Notes: generated by a model from the sequence alone, not told the origin. Shown: positions 1 through 9,137, counted from the stretch's first letter. The stretch is DNA of 12,004 nt from Flavobacteriaceae bacterium (GCA_014763515.1 JACXVH010000031.1:1-12004), one strand, 5' to 3'. Translations and numbers: made by a program.

Positions 1-72
1 GGGGTATTGTAATCCCTGAGGAAAGGTGGGGGTTTTGCGTGGGGGTGGGGTGTTCTTTTATTTTAGGCAGTT

Positions 73-132
73 GAAAAATTTTTCCAAAAAAAATTTTTGG
101 CAACTTTTGCCAATATTGCAACTTTGGCAATA
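73..132. promoter_or_regulatory. Cluster of four adjoining palindromes, possible operator
   Basis: Four inverted repeats follow each other almost without gaps: GAAAAATTTTTC (73-84, no spacer); CCAAAAA/TTTTTGG with a 3-base spacer (84-100); TTGGCAA/TTGCCAA with spacer CTT (97-113); and TATTGC/GCAATA with a 7-base spacer (114-132). The last two share a repeated GCAAC-T(n)-GCC/GGC-AATA pattern with a period of about 19 bases, followed by a further TTGCAA at 134-139. The cluster sits about 50-110 bases upstream of the likely -7 box. It could be binding sites for a regulator of the operon, a bent A-tract region, or remnants of an upstream terminator. The symmetry is seen directly; the regulatory role is inferred. 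Confidence 0.4.
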
Positions 133-181
133 CTTGCAAAAAACACTAGAACAAAAAAATATTATCCTAAAAACATCACAA

Positions 182-190
182 TAACTTTGC
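182..190 (+). promoter_or_regulatory. Bacteroidota-type -7 promoter box for the operon
   Basis: The bases TAACTTTGC match the Bacteroidota sigma-ABfr -7 consensus TAnnTTTG exactly. Transcription would start near 194-197 and give a leader of roughly 35-40 bases before the ATG at 233. No good -33 TTG element is visible at the usual spacing (about 158-165 reads ATATTATC), so the promoter may be weak or activator-dependent, which would fit the palindromes upstream. No Shine-Dalgarno sequence precedes the ATG, as is normal in this phylum. Confidence 0.5.
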
Positions 191-232
191 TCTACTTTTT
201 GTAATATTGTATTTCTAATATTCTTCAAATAA

Positions 233-3200
233 ATGTCGACAAAGTTTTTCACTAATAAGGACACAAATAGCTTAATAAACAAATTCAAAGGAGTTTTTGA
301 ACATCAGAATGTACATTATTTTGATGCTTTAGTAGGTTATTTTAGAGCTTCTGGATATTTTAGAATTAGAGAGCATCTCGAAAATGTACCACAAATAAGA
401 ATTTTAGTAGGAATAAATGTTGACGAATTAATTGCTGATTCGCAACGTAAAGGTCAAATGTATCTTGAAAACACCGACAGAACTAAGGAAGAGTATTTAA
501 ACTTTGTTGCTGATGATATTGCTAAAGCAAATTATAATGAAGAAACAGAAAAAAGCATAATTCAATTCATTGATGATATTCTGAGCAAAAAAGTTATTAT
601 AAAAGCGCATGGTAGAAGAGCACTTCATGCAAAAATATATATTTTTAGACCAGACCCTTTTAATGAACACACTACAGGAAGTGTTATAACTGGTTCATCT
701 AATTTGACAGAAGCTGGATTAGGAAGTAACGCAGATTCTAATTATGAATTCAATGTATTACTGAAAGATTATGAAGATGTCGTATTTGCAACCAACGAAT
801 TTGAAGAGCTATGGAATGAAGCAACCGAGTTATTACCTGTAGATGTCCAAGGCTTAAAAAAGAAGACATATCTTAATGAAGAATTAACTCCTTATGAAGT
901 TTACATTAAAATGTTAATTGAATACTTTGGCGATGCAGTTATAAGAGATAAAATTTCTGGAAAAGATTTACCAGACGGATATACAAATCTCCAATATCAA
1001 GCTGATGCAGTTGCTGACGGATTTCATAAATTAATGAAACATAACGGATTTATTTTAGCAGATGTTGTTGGTCTTGGGAAAACAGTTATTGCTACTCGAA
1101 TAATTAAGAAATATATAGAGAAAAATGGTTATAACACAAAGGTTCTTGTCGTTTACCCAAATGCTCTTGAAGTGAACTGGAAGAGTACAATAAAAGATTT
1201 TGGCTTAACCAATTATATACAATTTATCTCAAATGGGAGTTTACATAAAATAATTGACGGAGAAAATTTAAACTATCACAATCCAGAAGATTATGATTTG
1301 GTAGTAGTTGATGAAGCCCATAAGTTTAGAACTTCTGGTTCTAATATGTATGGTCTTTTAGAATTAATTTGTAAAACTCCGAGAATTACTGTTGGAAACG
1401 ATATTAACAGAAAGAAAAAAGTAATGTTAATTTCTGCAACACCATTGAATAATAAACCCGAAGATATTGCAAATCAAATATATTTATTTCAGGATTCGAG
1501 AAAATCAACTCTGGAAGGGGTTCCTAATCTTCAATCTTTTTTTTCCGAAAAAATTGAAGAGTATAAAAAACTTCATAAGATAAAAGACCATGAAGAACTA
1601 GTTCAAAAAGTAAAAGATATTTACCTTCCAATTCGTGATAAAATATTTACGGAACTAGTAATTAGAAGAACTAGAGCAGATATTAAAAACATAAAACGTT
1701 ATAATGATGATGTAATTTCACAAGGTATGTCTTTTCCTGAAGTTGGGAATCCAAAGAAGATAGAATATTCTTTTGACATACATCTTGAAGATTTATTCAT
1801 TGAGACCATTAAACATCTTATTGATGACCTCGGTTTTTTTAGATATAGAGCAATTGAGTTTATAAATGATGAATATGCAGATTTGTATGATAATGCTAAG
1901 TTAATTTCAAGACAGCTTTCAGTAATCATGCAAACTCAAATGGTTAAAAGGCTAGAAAGTAGTTTCCATGCATTTAAAAAATCCTTGGAACGTTTTAAAA
2001 TATCCAATCAAAGAATGATAGATATGTTTGAAAACGACAAAGTTTTTGTAGCACCAAACTTGGATATTAACAAGCTTTTTGATGAAGGTAAAGAAGATGA
2101 AATTGAAGATAAAATTGCAAAACTTAACGAGAAGTCTCCAAATAATGATGTTTATAAGGCAAGTGATTTTGATCCGTTTCTTATAGAAGGTTTAAAAAAT
2201 GACCAAAAAATTATTGATGACTTATTTGATAAATGGCATGAAATTGAATATGACCCTAAAACAACAAAGTTCATATCTACTCTTAACGAAACTCTTTTAG
2301 GAGAAAAAAACTTAGAACAAAAGTTAGTTATTTTTTCTGAAAGTAAAGAAACCGTTGACTATTTGGCAAAAGAATTAGAGAGTGTTGGCAGAAAAGATGT
2401 TTTAGCAATTAGCTCATCAAATCATAAAACCAGATTTAATACTATTCGCAAAAACTTTGATGCTAATTATCCTGATAAACATGAAAATGAATTCAATATA
2501 ATTATAACTACAGAAGTATTAGCTGAAGGTATAAACTTACACCGAAGCAATGTAATTCTAAACTATGACATTCCTTGGAATGCAACAAGGTTAATGCAAC
2601 GTATTGGACGTGTAAATCGTATTGGTACAAAAGCTAAAGAAATTTTAGTGTACAATTTTTATCCAACTGCACAATCGAATGAATTAATTAAATTAAACGA
2701 AAAGGCATTAAAAAAGCTACAAGGGTTTCATTCTGCTTTTGGAGAAGATAGTAAAATTTATTCTGAAAAAGAACAACTTATAGAAGGAACTTTAGGGGAT
2801 TTACAGCCAAAAGAAGAACTTGATGAAAGATTACAATATTTAGAATTAGTTCGAGAACTTTTCAATGACAACATTAAGGAATATAAACGTCTTCGAGATT
2901 TACCAATGAAAAGTAGAGTTGGTAGAATTGCAAAATTAAAATCTGAAGTAGCCAAAGAGATTATAGGACAATCATGCGAGAACACAATTTTATGTTATTT
3001 AAGAAATAATATTAAAGAAGGCTTTTATGTTTGTAACGAAAACAACTGCGTTGAGATAACTTTCATACAAGCTGTAAAACTATTTGAAGCAGAAGTTAAA
3101 GAAAAAAGTACAGAATTAATCCCAAATCATTTTGAAGGTGTAAATACAGCAATGAAGCACTTTAAAAAAGTGTACAATACTATTTACACAAATGATGAAT

Positions 3201-3565
3201 TTGACACATCTAACTTATCTGTACAAGAGCGTAATGCAGTTATGTTTCTTAATACTGTAATTGATTTAAAAAGAAATTTCCCTAATGAAGTATCAGAAGA
3301 GTTTGCAGATTTGTTAAAGACATCGCTACGCATTATTTACATGGGTGTTTTCAGAAAGTTTAGAAATGAGTTATCAAGCTTAGCAGCTAAGCAAAAAAAG
3401 AAAAAATATCCAGTAGCTAAAATCGTTCAGGAATTAAACACAATTATAAACAACTACCCTATTAAACAAATTGCAAGAATGGACGCTTTAAGGTGGGAAA
3501 ATGAAAAAGAAGAGAACAACAAATTTGAAGACCCAAAAATTGTAATTACTGAAACATTTGCATAA
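233..3565 (+). CDS. PLD-family nuclease fused to SNF2-type DNA helicase/translocase
   Basis: The protein has 1110 residues. The N-terminus (about 1-205) is a phospholipase D-type nuclease domain with HAKIYIF (H132, K134), the downstream GSSN block (154-157) and E172 in YEFN, as in the PLD domains of helicase-linked and BfiI-like nucleases. A SNF2/superfamily 2 motor follows: motif I ADVVGLGKT (276-284), motif II DEAH (360-363), motif III SATP (401-404), motif V around AEGINL (764-769) and motif VI QRIGRVNR (789-796). A helical insert of about 250 residues lies between the two RecA lobes, and the tail (about 800-1110) is helical and charged. The likely role is ATP-driven translocation on DNA coupled to cleavage, the restriction arm of a defence system. 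The start at 233 is supported because the TKFFTNK...FDALVGYFRASGY block begins right after the initiator Met. The stop overlaps the next ATG by one base, indicating tight coupling to the methyltransferase. It resembles DISARM DrmD in its motor, but with a nuclease domain attached. It lacks the HsdR PD-(D/E)xK domain. Confidence 0.88.
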   Translation: MSTKFFTNKDTNSLINKFKGVFEHQNVHYFDALVGYFRASGYFRIREHLENVPQIRILVGINVDELIADSQRKGQMYLENTDRTKEEYLNFVADDIAKANYNEETEKSIIQFIDDILSKKVIIKAHGRRALHAKIYIFRPDPFNEHTTGSVITGSSNLTEAGLGSNADSNYEFNVLLKDYEDVVFATNEFEELWNEATELLPVDVQGLKKKTYLNEELTPYEVYIKMLIEYFGDAVIRDKISGKDLPDGYTNLQYQADAVADGFHKLMKHNGFILADVVGLGKTVIATRIIKKYIEKNGYNTKVLVVYPNALEVNWKSTIKDFGLTNYIQFISNGSLHKIIDGENLNYHNPEDYDLVVVDEAHKFRTSGSNMYGLLELICKTPRITVGNDINRKKKVMLISATPLNNKPEDIANQIYLFQDSRKSTLEGVPNLQSFFSEKIEEYKKLHKIKDHEELVQKVKDIYLPIRDKIFTELVIRRTRADIKNIKRYNDDVISQGMSFPEVGNPKKIEYSFDIHLEDLFIETIKHLIDDLGFFRYRAIEFINDEYADLYDNAKLISRQLSVIMQTQMVKRLESSFHAFKKSLERFKISNQRMIDMFENDKVFVAPNLDINKLFDEGKEDEIEDKIAKLNEKSPNNDVYKASDFDPFLIEGLKNDQKIIDDLFDKWHEIEYDPKTTKFISTLNETLLGEKNLEQKLVIFSESKETVDYLAKELESVGRKDVLAISSSNHKTRFNTIRKNFDANYPDKHENEFNIIITTEVLAEGINLHRSNVILNYDIPWNATRLMQRIGRVNRIGTKAKEILVYNFYPTAQSNELIKLNEKALKKLQGFHSAFGEDSKIYSEKEQLIEGTLGDLQPKEELDERLQYLELVRELFNDNIKEYKRLRDLPMKSRVGRIAKLKSEVAKEIIGQSCENTILCYLRNNIKEGFYVCNENNCVEITFIQAVKLFEAEVKEKSTELIPNHFEGVNTAMKHFKKVYNTIYTNDEFDTSNLSVQERNAVMFLNTVIDLKRNFPNEVSEEFADLLKTSLRIIYMGVFRKFRNELSSLAAKQKKKKYPVAKIVQELNTIINNYPIKQIARMDALRWENEKEENNKFEDPKIVITETFA

Positions 3566-6500
3566 TGAACAGAAACGAATTAAAAGATATTCTACAAAGT
3601 GGTTATGACCAAGGTAAATGGATTAAAATTCTACAATTCATCACTGGTAATAAAAACCTTCTAAATATAAATTTAGAAGCTCGTGCAAAAGTATTAAAAA
3701 GTGCAAAAGCAGAATCTTTAGTTAGAGAATTAGTTGAATTAGGAACTCTAAAAACAACTGATGGCGCTGTACTTCCTATTTATGATGTTACATTAGTAGA
3801 CGATTTAAAGATTGAATACAATCGTGTAGGTGTTAACGACCTATTAAAACAATTTATACTAAAAGACGCCCACAAAGGAGCTATTGTAACTTTTCACTAT
3901 AGAAAGGATTTCTCAAAAAAAGAATGGCGATTTTCCTTTATTAGTAAAAATCCAGCTAACGACTTTTTTGCTGAAATTGAAGGTCCAGAAACAACTCCAA
4001 AAAAATATACATACATTTTTGGAACGGGTGAAGAACATAGAACTGCAATTGAACGCATATACAATCTAGAGCAGTCTCGCTTTAGAATGGAAGACTTCTT
4101 CGAAGCTTTTAATGTTGAACCAGTTTCGAACAATTTCTTCAAAGAATACAAAAATTATTATCAAGATTTTGTTGATGCAATTAATATTGATAAAGAAAGT
4201 AGAAAGGTATTTGAAAAACCTAATCTATCGGAAGAAGAAGTTGAAAAAGACATACGAAATTTCGTAAAACGTTTATTAGGTAGAATTGTATTCTTATACT
4301 TCTTGCAAAAGAAAAGGTGGCTTGGAGCTTCAGACAAAAACTATGAAGATGGCGATACTAATTTTCTTCAAAACCTCTTTTCTCATAATGAAAGTAGTAA
4401 AGAAAATTTTTATAATAAATGGTTAAGTAAACTTTTCTTTGAAGCTTTAAATACTCCAAATAGAACAAATGACCAATTTGAACTTTCAAACGGTGTAATA
4501 AGATGTGTTCCTTTTTTAAATGGTGGACTATTTGAAGAACAACAAGAACCTGAAGGTCATCGTAATTTAAAAATACCTGTCTTTTTATTTGAGAATTTAT
4601 TTAACTTCTTCAACGGTTATAATTTTACTATTTACGAGAATAGCCCAGATGATCATACGGTTGCCGTAGACCCAGAAATGTTAGGTCATATCTTTGAAAA
4701 CTTACTAGAAGACAATAAAGATAAAGGTGCATTTTATACGCCTAAAGAAATTGTGCAATACATGACACAAGAAAGTTTAATAGAATATTTAAGCACTCAT
4801 GTATCACATTCTAGAAAAACTATTGAAGAATTAGTAAAAAATCATAGTGTAAATAACCTTTCCAGAGAAGATTTAAAGCAAATTAAACATTATATAGATG
4901 TAGTCAAAATTTGTGACCCAGCTATTGGTTCTGGTGCCTTCCCTATGGGGTTACTTCAAGAAATTTTTGGGTTAAAAGCATTAATACATTATGAACTAGG
5001 TTATGATGTATGGTCGCCTGCTAAAATCAAACAAGATATAATTCAAAATTCAATTTATGGTGTAGATATTGAAGAAGGCGCTGTAGATATTGCTCGTTTA
5101 CGTTTTTGGTTATCACTAGTAGTAGATGAACCTAAGCCTAAACCTCTGCCTAATTTAGATTATAAAATTATGCAAGGAAATAGTTTACTTGAAAGTTTCG
5201 AAGGTGTTGACTTGAGTAATTTAGATTTATTTAATAGTCCATCAGACCAACATATTACACTTTTTGAAGAACCAAAAGTAGACTATAGATATTCAGAGGA
5301 CATTAAACAACTAATGGATAATTATTTTAATCCAAAAAATTACGAAACTAAACAACTGATTCATAAAGAAATTGATAAAAAAGTCAATGATTTTATTGAT
5401 AAATGTTTAGAAGGCTATGAAAACAGATTACTTATTGAATTAGCAGGTGCTAAACAAACATTAAAGCGAAAAAAAGAACTAAAGCAAAAAACAGACTCAA
5501 TCGAGAAAGAAATTGAAAAAATAGAAAATCAACTAACTAACAAATCTGAAGCTAGAAACAAATTATTAGGATTTGAATTAAATCAAGAACGTCCTTATTT
5601 TCTATGGCAATTATACTTCGCTGATGTTTTTGACAAGGGTGGTTTTGATATTGTAATTGGAAATCCTCCATATATCCAACTACAAAAAAATGGCGGTTTA
5701 CTTGCAAACATATATAAAGATGAAGGTTTTAAAACTTTTGAAAGAACTGGAGATATTTATTCTTTGTTTTATGAAAAAGGTATAGATATTTTGAAAGCTG
5801 ATGGAATTATTACATACATTACCTCTAGACAATGGATGCGCTCAAGTTATGGAGAAAGTTTGAGAAGTCTTTTTAACAAATATAATCCTTTAACCTTATT
5901 GGATTTAGGTTCAGGAGTTTTTAATAATGCTACCGTAGATACAAATATCATTCTACTTCAAAAAACTTCAAATAAAAATACCTTAATGGTTGTCGGTTTA
6001 GAAAACAAAAAAGAAATACCTAAATTAGATAAAAAAGATTTTATACCACTAAAAATTAATAATAATGAACCGTGGACAATATTAAATAAAAACCAATTAT
6101 TTATTAAATCCCAAATTGAAAAATATGGTACCCCTTTAAAAGAATGGGATATAAATGTTTATAGAGGTATTTTAACAGGTTTCAATGATGCATTTATAAT
6201 TTCTAAAGAAGAAAAAGATAAATTAATTTCTAAAGACAAAAACAGCATAAATATTATTAAACCATTAATTAGAGGTCGTGATTTAAAAAAATATGTTGCT
6301 GAAAAAAGCGATTTATCTATTATTAACAGTCACAATGGATATACTAAAGGTAGGGGTTCTGATACTACTAAAATAATTGAAAGTATAAATATTGATGACT
6401 TCCCTGCTATTAAAGAACATTTTGACAAAACAGATTTTTCTCTAAAACTTGAAAAACGACAAGATAAGGGAAAAACAAAATACAATTTAAGAAACTGTGC

Positions 6501-7143
6501 TTATATTGAAGATTTTTATAAAGAAAAAATTGCTTGGGCTAGTGTCGGTGCAACCGAATATTGTTTTATAGAAAAAGACACATTTTTATTAGATACTAAC
6601 TATTTTTTGACATTTAAAAATAATAATAAAATAGACAAATATTTATTAGGCGTTTTAAATTCAAAATTAATCATAAGTTGGGTTAACAATGAAGACACAC
6701 AAGTTGGAACTGTTGCATACAGACATTACAAATATAATTTTGAAAGAATTCCAATTCCCAAAATTGAAGACTATAGAAAAGAAACTATCAGATTATTAAC
6801 TGAATTTATAGTTTATCTTAAAAAAAATGAAACTATTCAAATAAACAGCCTAGTAAAAAACAATCATATTGCCAACTTCTTTGAAGAAGTTATTGATGGT
6901 TGTGTATTTGAATTATATTTTGAAGAACATATGAAGGAAAAAAACATCAACATAATTGATGATGTTAAAAATCTTATACAAACAAGTGGGTTGGTTAATG
7001 ACTTTGATAAAATTAATGTAGGAGTAAAAAATCAAAAAATTTGGGAGTTATATAAAGAAATGAGTAAAGGTGTTGTGCAAATAAAGATGACCGATTTTAT
7101 TACAAAAAGCCCTGAAATATTAAAACTTATTTTACAAAGTTAA
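3565..7143 (+). CDS. Eco57I/TaqI-like adenine-N6 DNA methyltransferase with specificity domain
   Basis: The protein has 1192 residues and resembles COG1002 enzymes. An N-terminal region (about 60-170) carries the pattern AIVTFHYR...WRFSFIS...KKYTYIFGTGEEHRT found in large type IIG-like methylases. The catalytic core begins with FYTPKEIV (390-397). The SAM-binding motif I is DPAIGSGAF (451-459), with Ile where Cys is usual. GVDI (499-502) follows, and the gamma-class catalytic motif NPPY is at 700-703. A coiled-coil-like insert (about 590-670) separates motif I from NPPY. The C-terminal part holds a TaqI-like target-recognition region with GILTGFNDAF (868-877), PLIRGRDLKKY (900-910) and LLGVLNSKL. 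It ends with a FFEEVIDGCVFELYFEE block common in this family. The enzyme probably methylates N6 of adenine in a specific site to mark self DNA. No PD-(D/E)xK catalytic triad is obvious in the N-terminus, so it seems to be methylase-only, with cutting left to other operon proteins. It starts within the TAATG overlap with gene 1. It is not clearly BREX PglX, since no PglZ or BrxC accompanies it. Confidence 0.88.
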   Translation: MNRNELKDILQSGYDQGKWIKILQFITGNKNLLNINLEARAKVLKSAKAESLVRELVELGTLKTTDGAVLPIYDVTLVDDLKIEYNRVGVNDLLKQFILKDAHKGAIVTFHYRKDFSKKEWRFSFISKNPANDFFAEIEGPETTPKKYTYIFGTGEEHRTAIERIYNLEQSRFRMEDFFEAFNVEPVSNNFFKEYKNYYQDFVDAINIDKESRKVFEKPNLSEEEVEKDIRNFVKRLLGRIVFLYFLQKKRWLGASDKNYEDGDTNFLQNLFSHNESSKENFYNKWLSKLFFEALNTPNRTNDQFELSNGVIRCVPFLNGGLFEEQQEPEGHRNLKIPVFLFENLFNFFNGYNFTIYENSPDDHTVAVDPEMLGHIFENLLEDNKDKGAFYTPKEIVQYMTQESLIEYLSTHVSHSRKTIEELVKNHSVNNLSREDLKQIKHYIDVVKICDPAIGSGAFPMGLLQEIFGLKALIHYELGYDVWSPAKIKQDIIQNSIYGVDIEEGAVDIARLRFWLSLVVDEPKPKPLPNLDYKIMQGNSLLESFEGVDLSNLDLFNSPSDQHITLFEEPKVDYRYSEDIKQLMDNYFNPKNYETKQLIHKEIDKKVNDFIDKCLEGYENRLLIELAGAKQTLKRKKELKQKTDSIEKEIEKIENQLTNKSEARNKLLGFELNQERPYFLWQLYFADVFDKGGFDIVIGNPPYIQLQKNGGLLANIYKDEGFKTFERTGDIYSLFYEKGIDILKADGIITYITSRQWMRSSYGESLRSLFNKYNPLTLLDLGSGVFNNATVDTNIILLQKTSNKNTLMVVGLENKKEIPKLDKKDFIPLKINNNEPWTILNKNQLFIKSQIEKYGTPLKEWDINVYRGILTGFNDAFIISKEEKDKLISKDKNSINIIKPLIRGRDLKKYVAEKSDLSIINSHNGYTKGRGSDTTKIIESINIDDFPAIKEHFDKTDFSLKLEKRQDKGKTKYNLRNCAYIEDFYKEKIAWASVGATEYCFIEKDTFLLDTNYFLTFKNNNKIDKYLLGVLNSKLIISWVNNEDTQVGTVAYRHYKYNFERIPIPKIEDYRKETIRLLTEFIVYLKKNETIQINSLVKNNHIANFFEEVIDGCVFELYFEEHMKEKNINIIDDVKNLIQTSGLVNDFDKINVGVKNQKIWELYKEMSKGVVQIKMTDFITKSPEILKLILQS

Positions 7144-9137
7144 TGAGTTCAATTGATAAAATTAAAATTCACAATTTCAAGGCTTTTTACACAGGAAGTG
7201 AGCCAGAAGAAATTGATTTAGGAGGTAAACATTTATTGCTATATGGAGAAAATGGCTCTGGGAAAAGTTCTATTTATTGGGCGTTATATACATTGTTTCA
7301 ATCAGAAACAAAAACTGATGATGAAATAGCTAAATACTTTACCCCAACACATGAAGAACAATTAATAAATTTTAACTATTTGAATAATAGATCCGATTTT
7401 ACAAGTGATGGAGATGGAAAAATAATTAATCCTACTGATATTGGAAAAAACTCAGAAGTGGAAGTTATTTTAGAGGACAAAACATCACTAAAAATTGACA
7501 AAGATGGAAAACATGAAACAACTCCCAATAAAATAGAAGAACTACATAGGAACTCTGATTTTATTACTCATAGATTACTTGTGAATTTTTACAACTTTAG
7601 GAATTCAAAAGAGATAAATTTGTGGGAAGTATTTGTTCGCGATTTTTTTCCATTTTTAAAAGCAAAAAGAGGCACCGATAATAAATCTCTATGGCAAGAA
7701 TATAAAGAAATAAAAAATGATTTACCTTTTAATTTAAACCATACAACAAAAAGATTTAAACGTTCAAAAAGTAAAATAAAACAGAATAATTTTAAAAAAA
7801 GGATTCAAAATTTTAATGAAGATCTGGAATATTGGATTTCCAAGATAAATTTATTATCAAATGAAGTATATAAAAATGAACTAAAAATAATAGATGGAAT
7901 TGAAATTATTATTGATTATTCTGAACAATTAAAATATGACCATTATGTGGATAATGTTTATGTTAAAAATGGAGTAAAGTATACTCAAGGAACTGGATAT
8001 GCAAAATTAAATTCTCCTATTTTAAAATTAAAGTTAAGAAGACATAATGAAGATGGAACATTCACGTTTATAAATAGACCACAAGCGTATTTAAATGAAG
8101 CTAAAATTACCCAAATTGCATTATCCATTAGATTTAGCCTTTTACACGAATCAATAAAGCCAAATTATGCTGGTCAATTCTTAGCTTTAGATGATTTATT
8201 AATTAGTTTAGACTTAAGTAATAGAGATATTGTACTAGATGCAATTCTGAATATATATGCCAAACGATTTAAAATATATATGTTTACTCATGAAAGAAGC
8301 TTTTTTAATATGGCTAAATCTAGAATTGAAAGTGAACATAATAAATCAGAATGGAATTTCAATGAAATATTTGGTATGGATGAAAGCATTCTTAAGCCAC
8401 AAATTTTAAGTAGTGAAGATTTTTTATCGAGAAGTTATTATCAGTATAAGTTAAAAGATTACCCAGCATCAGTAAATTATTTACGCAAAGAACTTGAGAA
8501 AGTTTTAACTGATAATTTGCCAAGCAAAGTCAAAAAAGGAGATAGTGGTGAAGACAAAAATACACTTGATGGAGTAATCACATCAGGAATAAACTATCTA
8601 GAAAAGCTTAATTTAGACCCTTTGCCACTAAAAAAGTGTCAACAATATTTACAAATTTTATTAAATCCACTCTCTCATAATGAGAATGATATAGATGCGT
8701 ATGAAACGGACATTAAAAGAATAAGGATAATAATTGAAGAATTAAAGCCATTTTTACAAGAACTTAAATCAAAAACAAAAGAAATACTACCAAGATTATC
8801 AAAAGTAAATTTGTCATTAATTGAAAATGATGGTACTACAAAACAAGTCTACACTTTAGAACTACAAGAAGAATTATATATAGTTGAAGAGAATACGGGT
8901 GTTTGTAAATTATCAGGTTGTAAAATTCATTCTTTAGAAAGCCGAACTTATTTGGGAGGCACTTTAGATGAAAAAGACGATTACAAAAATGAACGTTGGA
9001 AAAACAACTCTCTAGAAGAACTTTATAAAGCAATTTGTACATATAAAACAATTGAACCAAATGAAAATTTTTTAGAACAATTTGAAACTATTGAAGGTAA
9101 AAAAATTAGTGAATTTTCAATTAATGATGTCGATTAA
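7143..9137 (+). CDS. RecF/AAA_13-like ABC-type ATPase
   Basis: The protein has 664 residues. It opens with the RecF/SMC-type start KIKIHNFKAF and Walker A GENGSGKSS (35-43). A middle section of about 270 residues contains a predicted helical stretch (about 180-250). A signature-like segment LNEAKITQIALS (317-328) comes next, followed by Walker B with D-loop FLALDDLLISLD (346-357) and an H-loop FTHE (381-384, H383). DDxxxSLD is typical of the AAA_13/PrrC/RloC-type ATPases. The C-terminal third (about 425-540) is helical with a LLNPLSHNE segment (506-514) seen in related defence ATPases; a HEPN-like role is possible but unproven. The extreme C-terminus carries two Cys (588, 593) of unknown meaning, and no CxxC zinc hook is visible. 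The likely role is an ATP-dependent DNA-end or damage sensor that controls an effector. It overlaps gene 2 by one base and its 3' end overlaps the start of gene 4, so it belongs to the same translated unit. Confidence 0.78.
   Translation: MSSIDKIKIHNFKAFYTGSEPEEIDLGGKHLLLYGENGSGKSSIYWALYTLFQSETKTDDEIAKYFTPTHEEQLINFNYLNNRSDFTSDGDGKIINPTDIGKNSEVEVILEDKTSLKIDKDGKHETTPNKIEELHRNSDFITHRLLVNFYNFRNSKEINLWEVFVRDFFPFLKAKRGTDNKSLWQEYKEIKNDLPFNLNHTTKRFKRSKSKIKQNNFKKRIQNFNEDLEYWISKINLLSNEVYKNELKIIDGIEIIIDYSEQLKYDHYVDNVYVKNGVKYTQGTGYAKLNSPILKLKLRRHNEDGTFTFINRPQAYLNEAKITQIALSIRFSLLHESIKPNYAGQFLALDDLLISLDLSNRDIVLDAILNIYAKRFKIYMFTHERSFFNMAKSRIESEHNKSEWNFNEIFGMDESILKPQILSSEDFLSRSYYQYKLKDYPASVNYLRKELEKVLTDNLPSKVKKGDSGEDKNTLDGVITSGINYLEKLNLDPLPLKKCQQYLQILLNPLSHNENDIDAYETDIKRIRIIIEELKPFLQELKSKTKEILPRLSKVNLSLIENDGTTKQVYTLELQEELYIVEENTGVCKLSGCKIHSLESRTYLGGTLDEKDDYKNERWKNNSLEELYKAICTYKTIEPNENFLEQFETIEGKKISEFSINDVD

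Larger units (their letters stand above)
1..232. other. Non-coding left edge and leader region of the operon
   Basis: No convincing gene is present here. The first 60 bases are conspicuously G-rich for this AT-rich window, with G-runs at 28-32, 41-45 and 47-50 in addition to the four G at the very start. This could be the end of a dispersed intergenic repeat or the tail of a neighbouring element cut by the window edge. From about 58 on the sequence becomes A/T-rich and holds the palindrome cluster (73-132) and a promoter box (182-190). A short minus-strand open frame across 58-288 is low-complexity, overlaps the start of the helicase gene, and is not supported. Confidence 0.6.

Noticed and set aside
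3..74. Open plus-strand frame at the left edge as the tail of an upstream gene
   Set aside because: Only about 23 codons in G-rich sequence with no recognisable motif; it cannot be distinguished from chance.
58..288. Minus-strand open frame of 76 codons
   Set aside because: It is Phe/Lys/Asn-rich low-complexity, overlaps the promoter and the well-supported start of the helicase gene, and has no recognisable motif.
1699..4151. Minus-strand open frames inside genes 1 and 2 (1699-1929, 2758-2985, 3897-4151)
   Set aside because: They are short, antisense to conserved helicase and methylase coding sequence, and Ser/Leu-rich as expected of antisense shadows.
233..7143. BREX or classical type I R-M system
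   Set aside because: No PglZ, BrxC, BrxA/B, HsdS or HsdR-type endonuclease is present; the methylase alone does not define BREX.
8836..9060. Minus-strand open frame antisense to the end of gene 3
   Set aside because: It has no motif, biased composition and lies fully within a coupled plus-strand gene.
9082..9137. Longer start for gene 4 at 9082, or a frameshift fusion of genes 3 and 4 at the A7 run (9099-9105)
   Set aside because: Tandem ATGs at 9124/9127 at the gene 3 stop fit the overlap style of the operon. A fusion would need a +1 shift, and the A7 context is not a classical slippery site for that.
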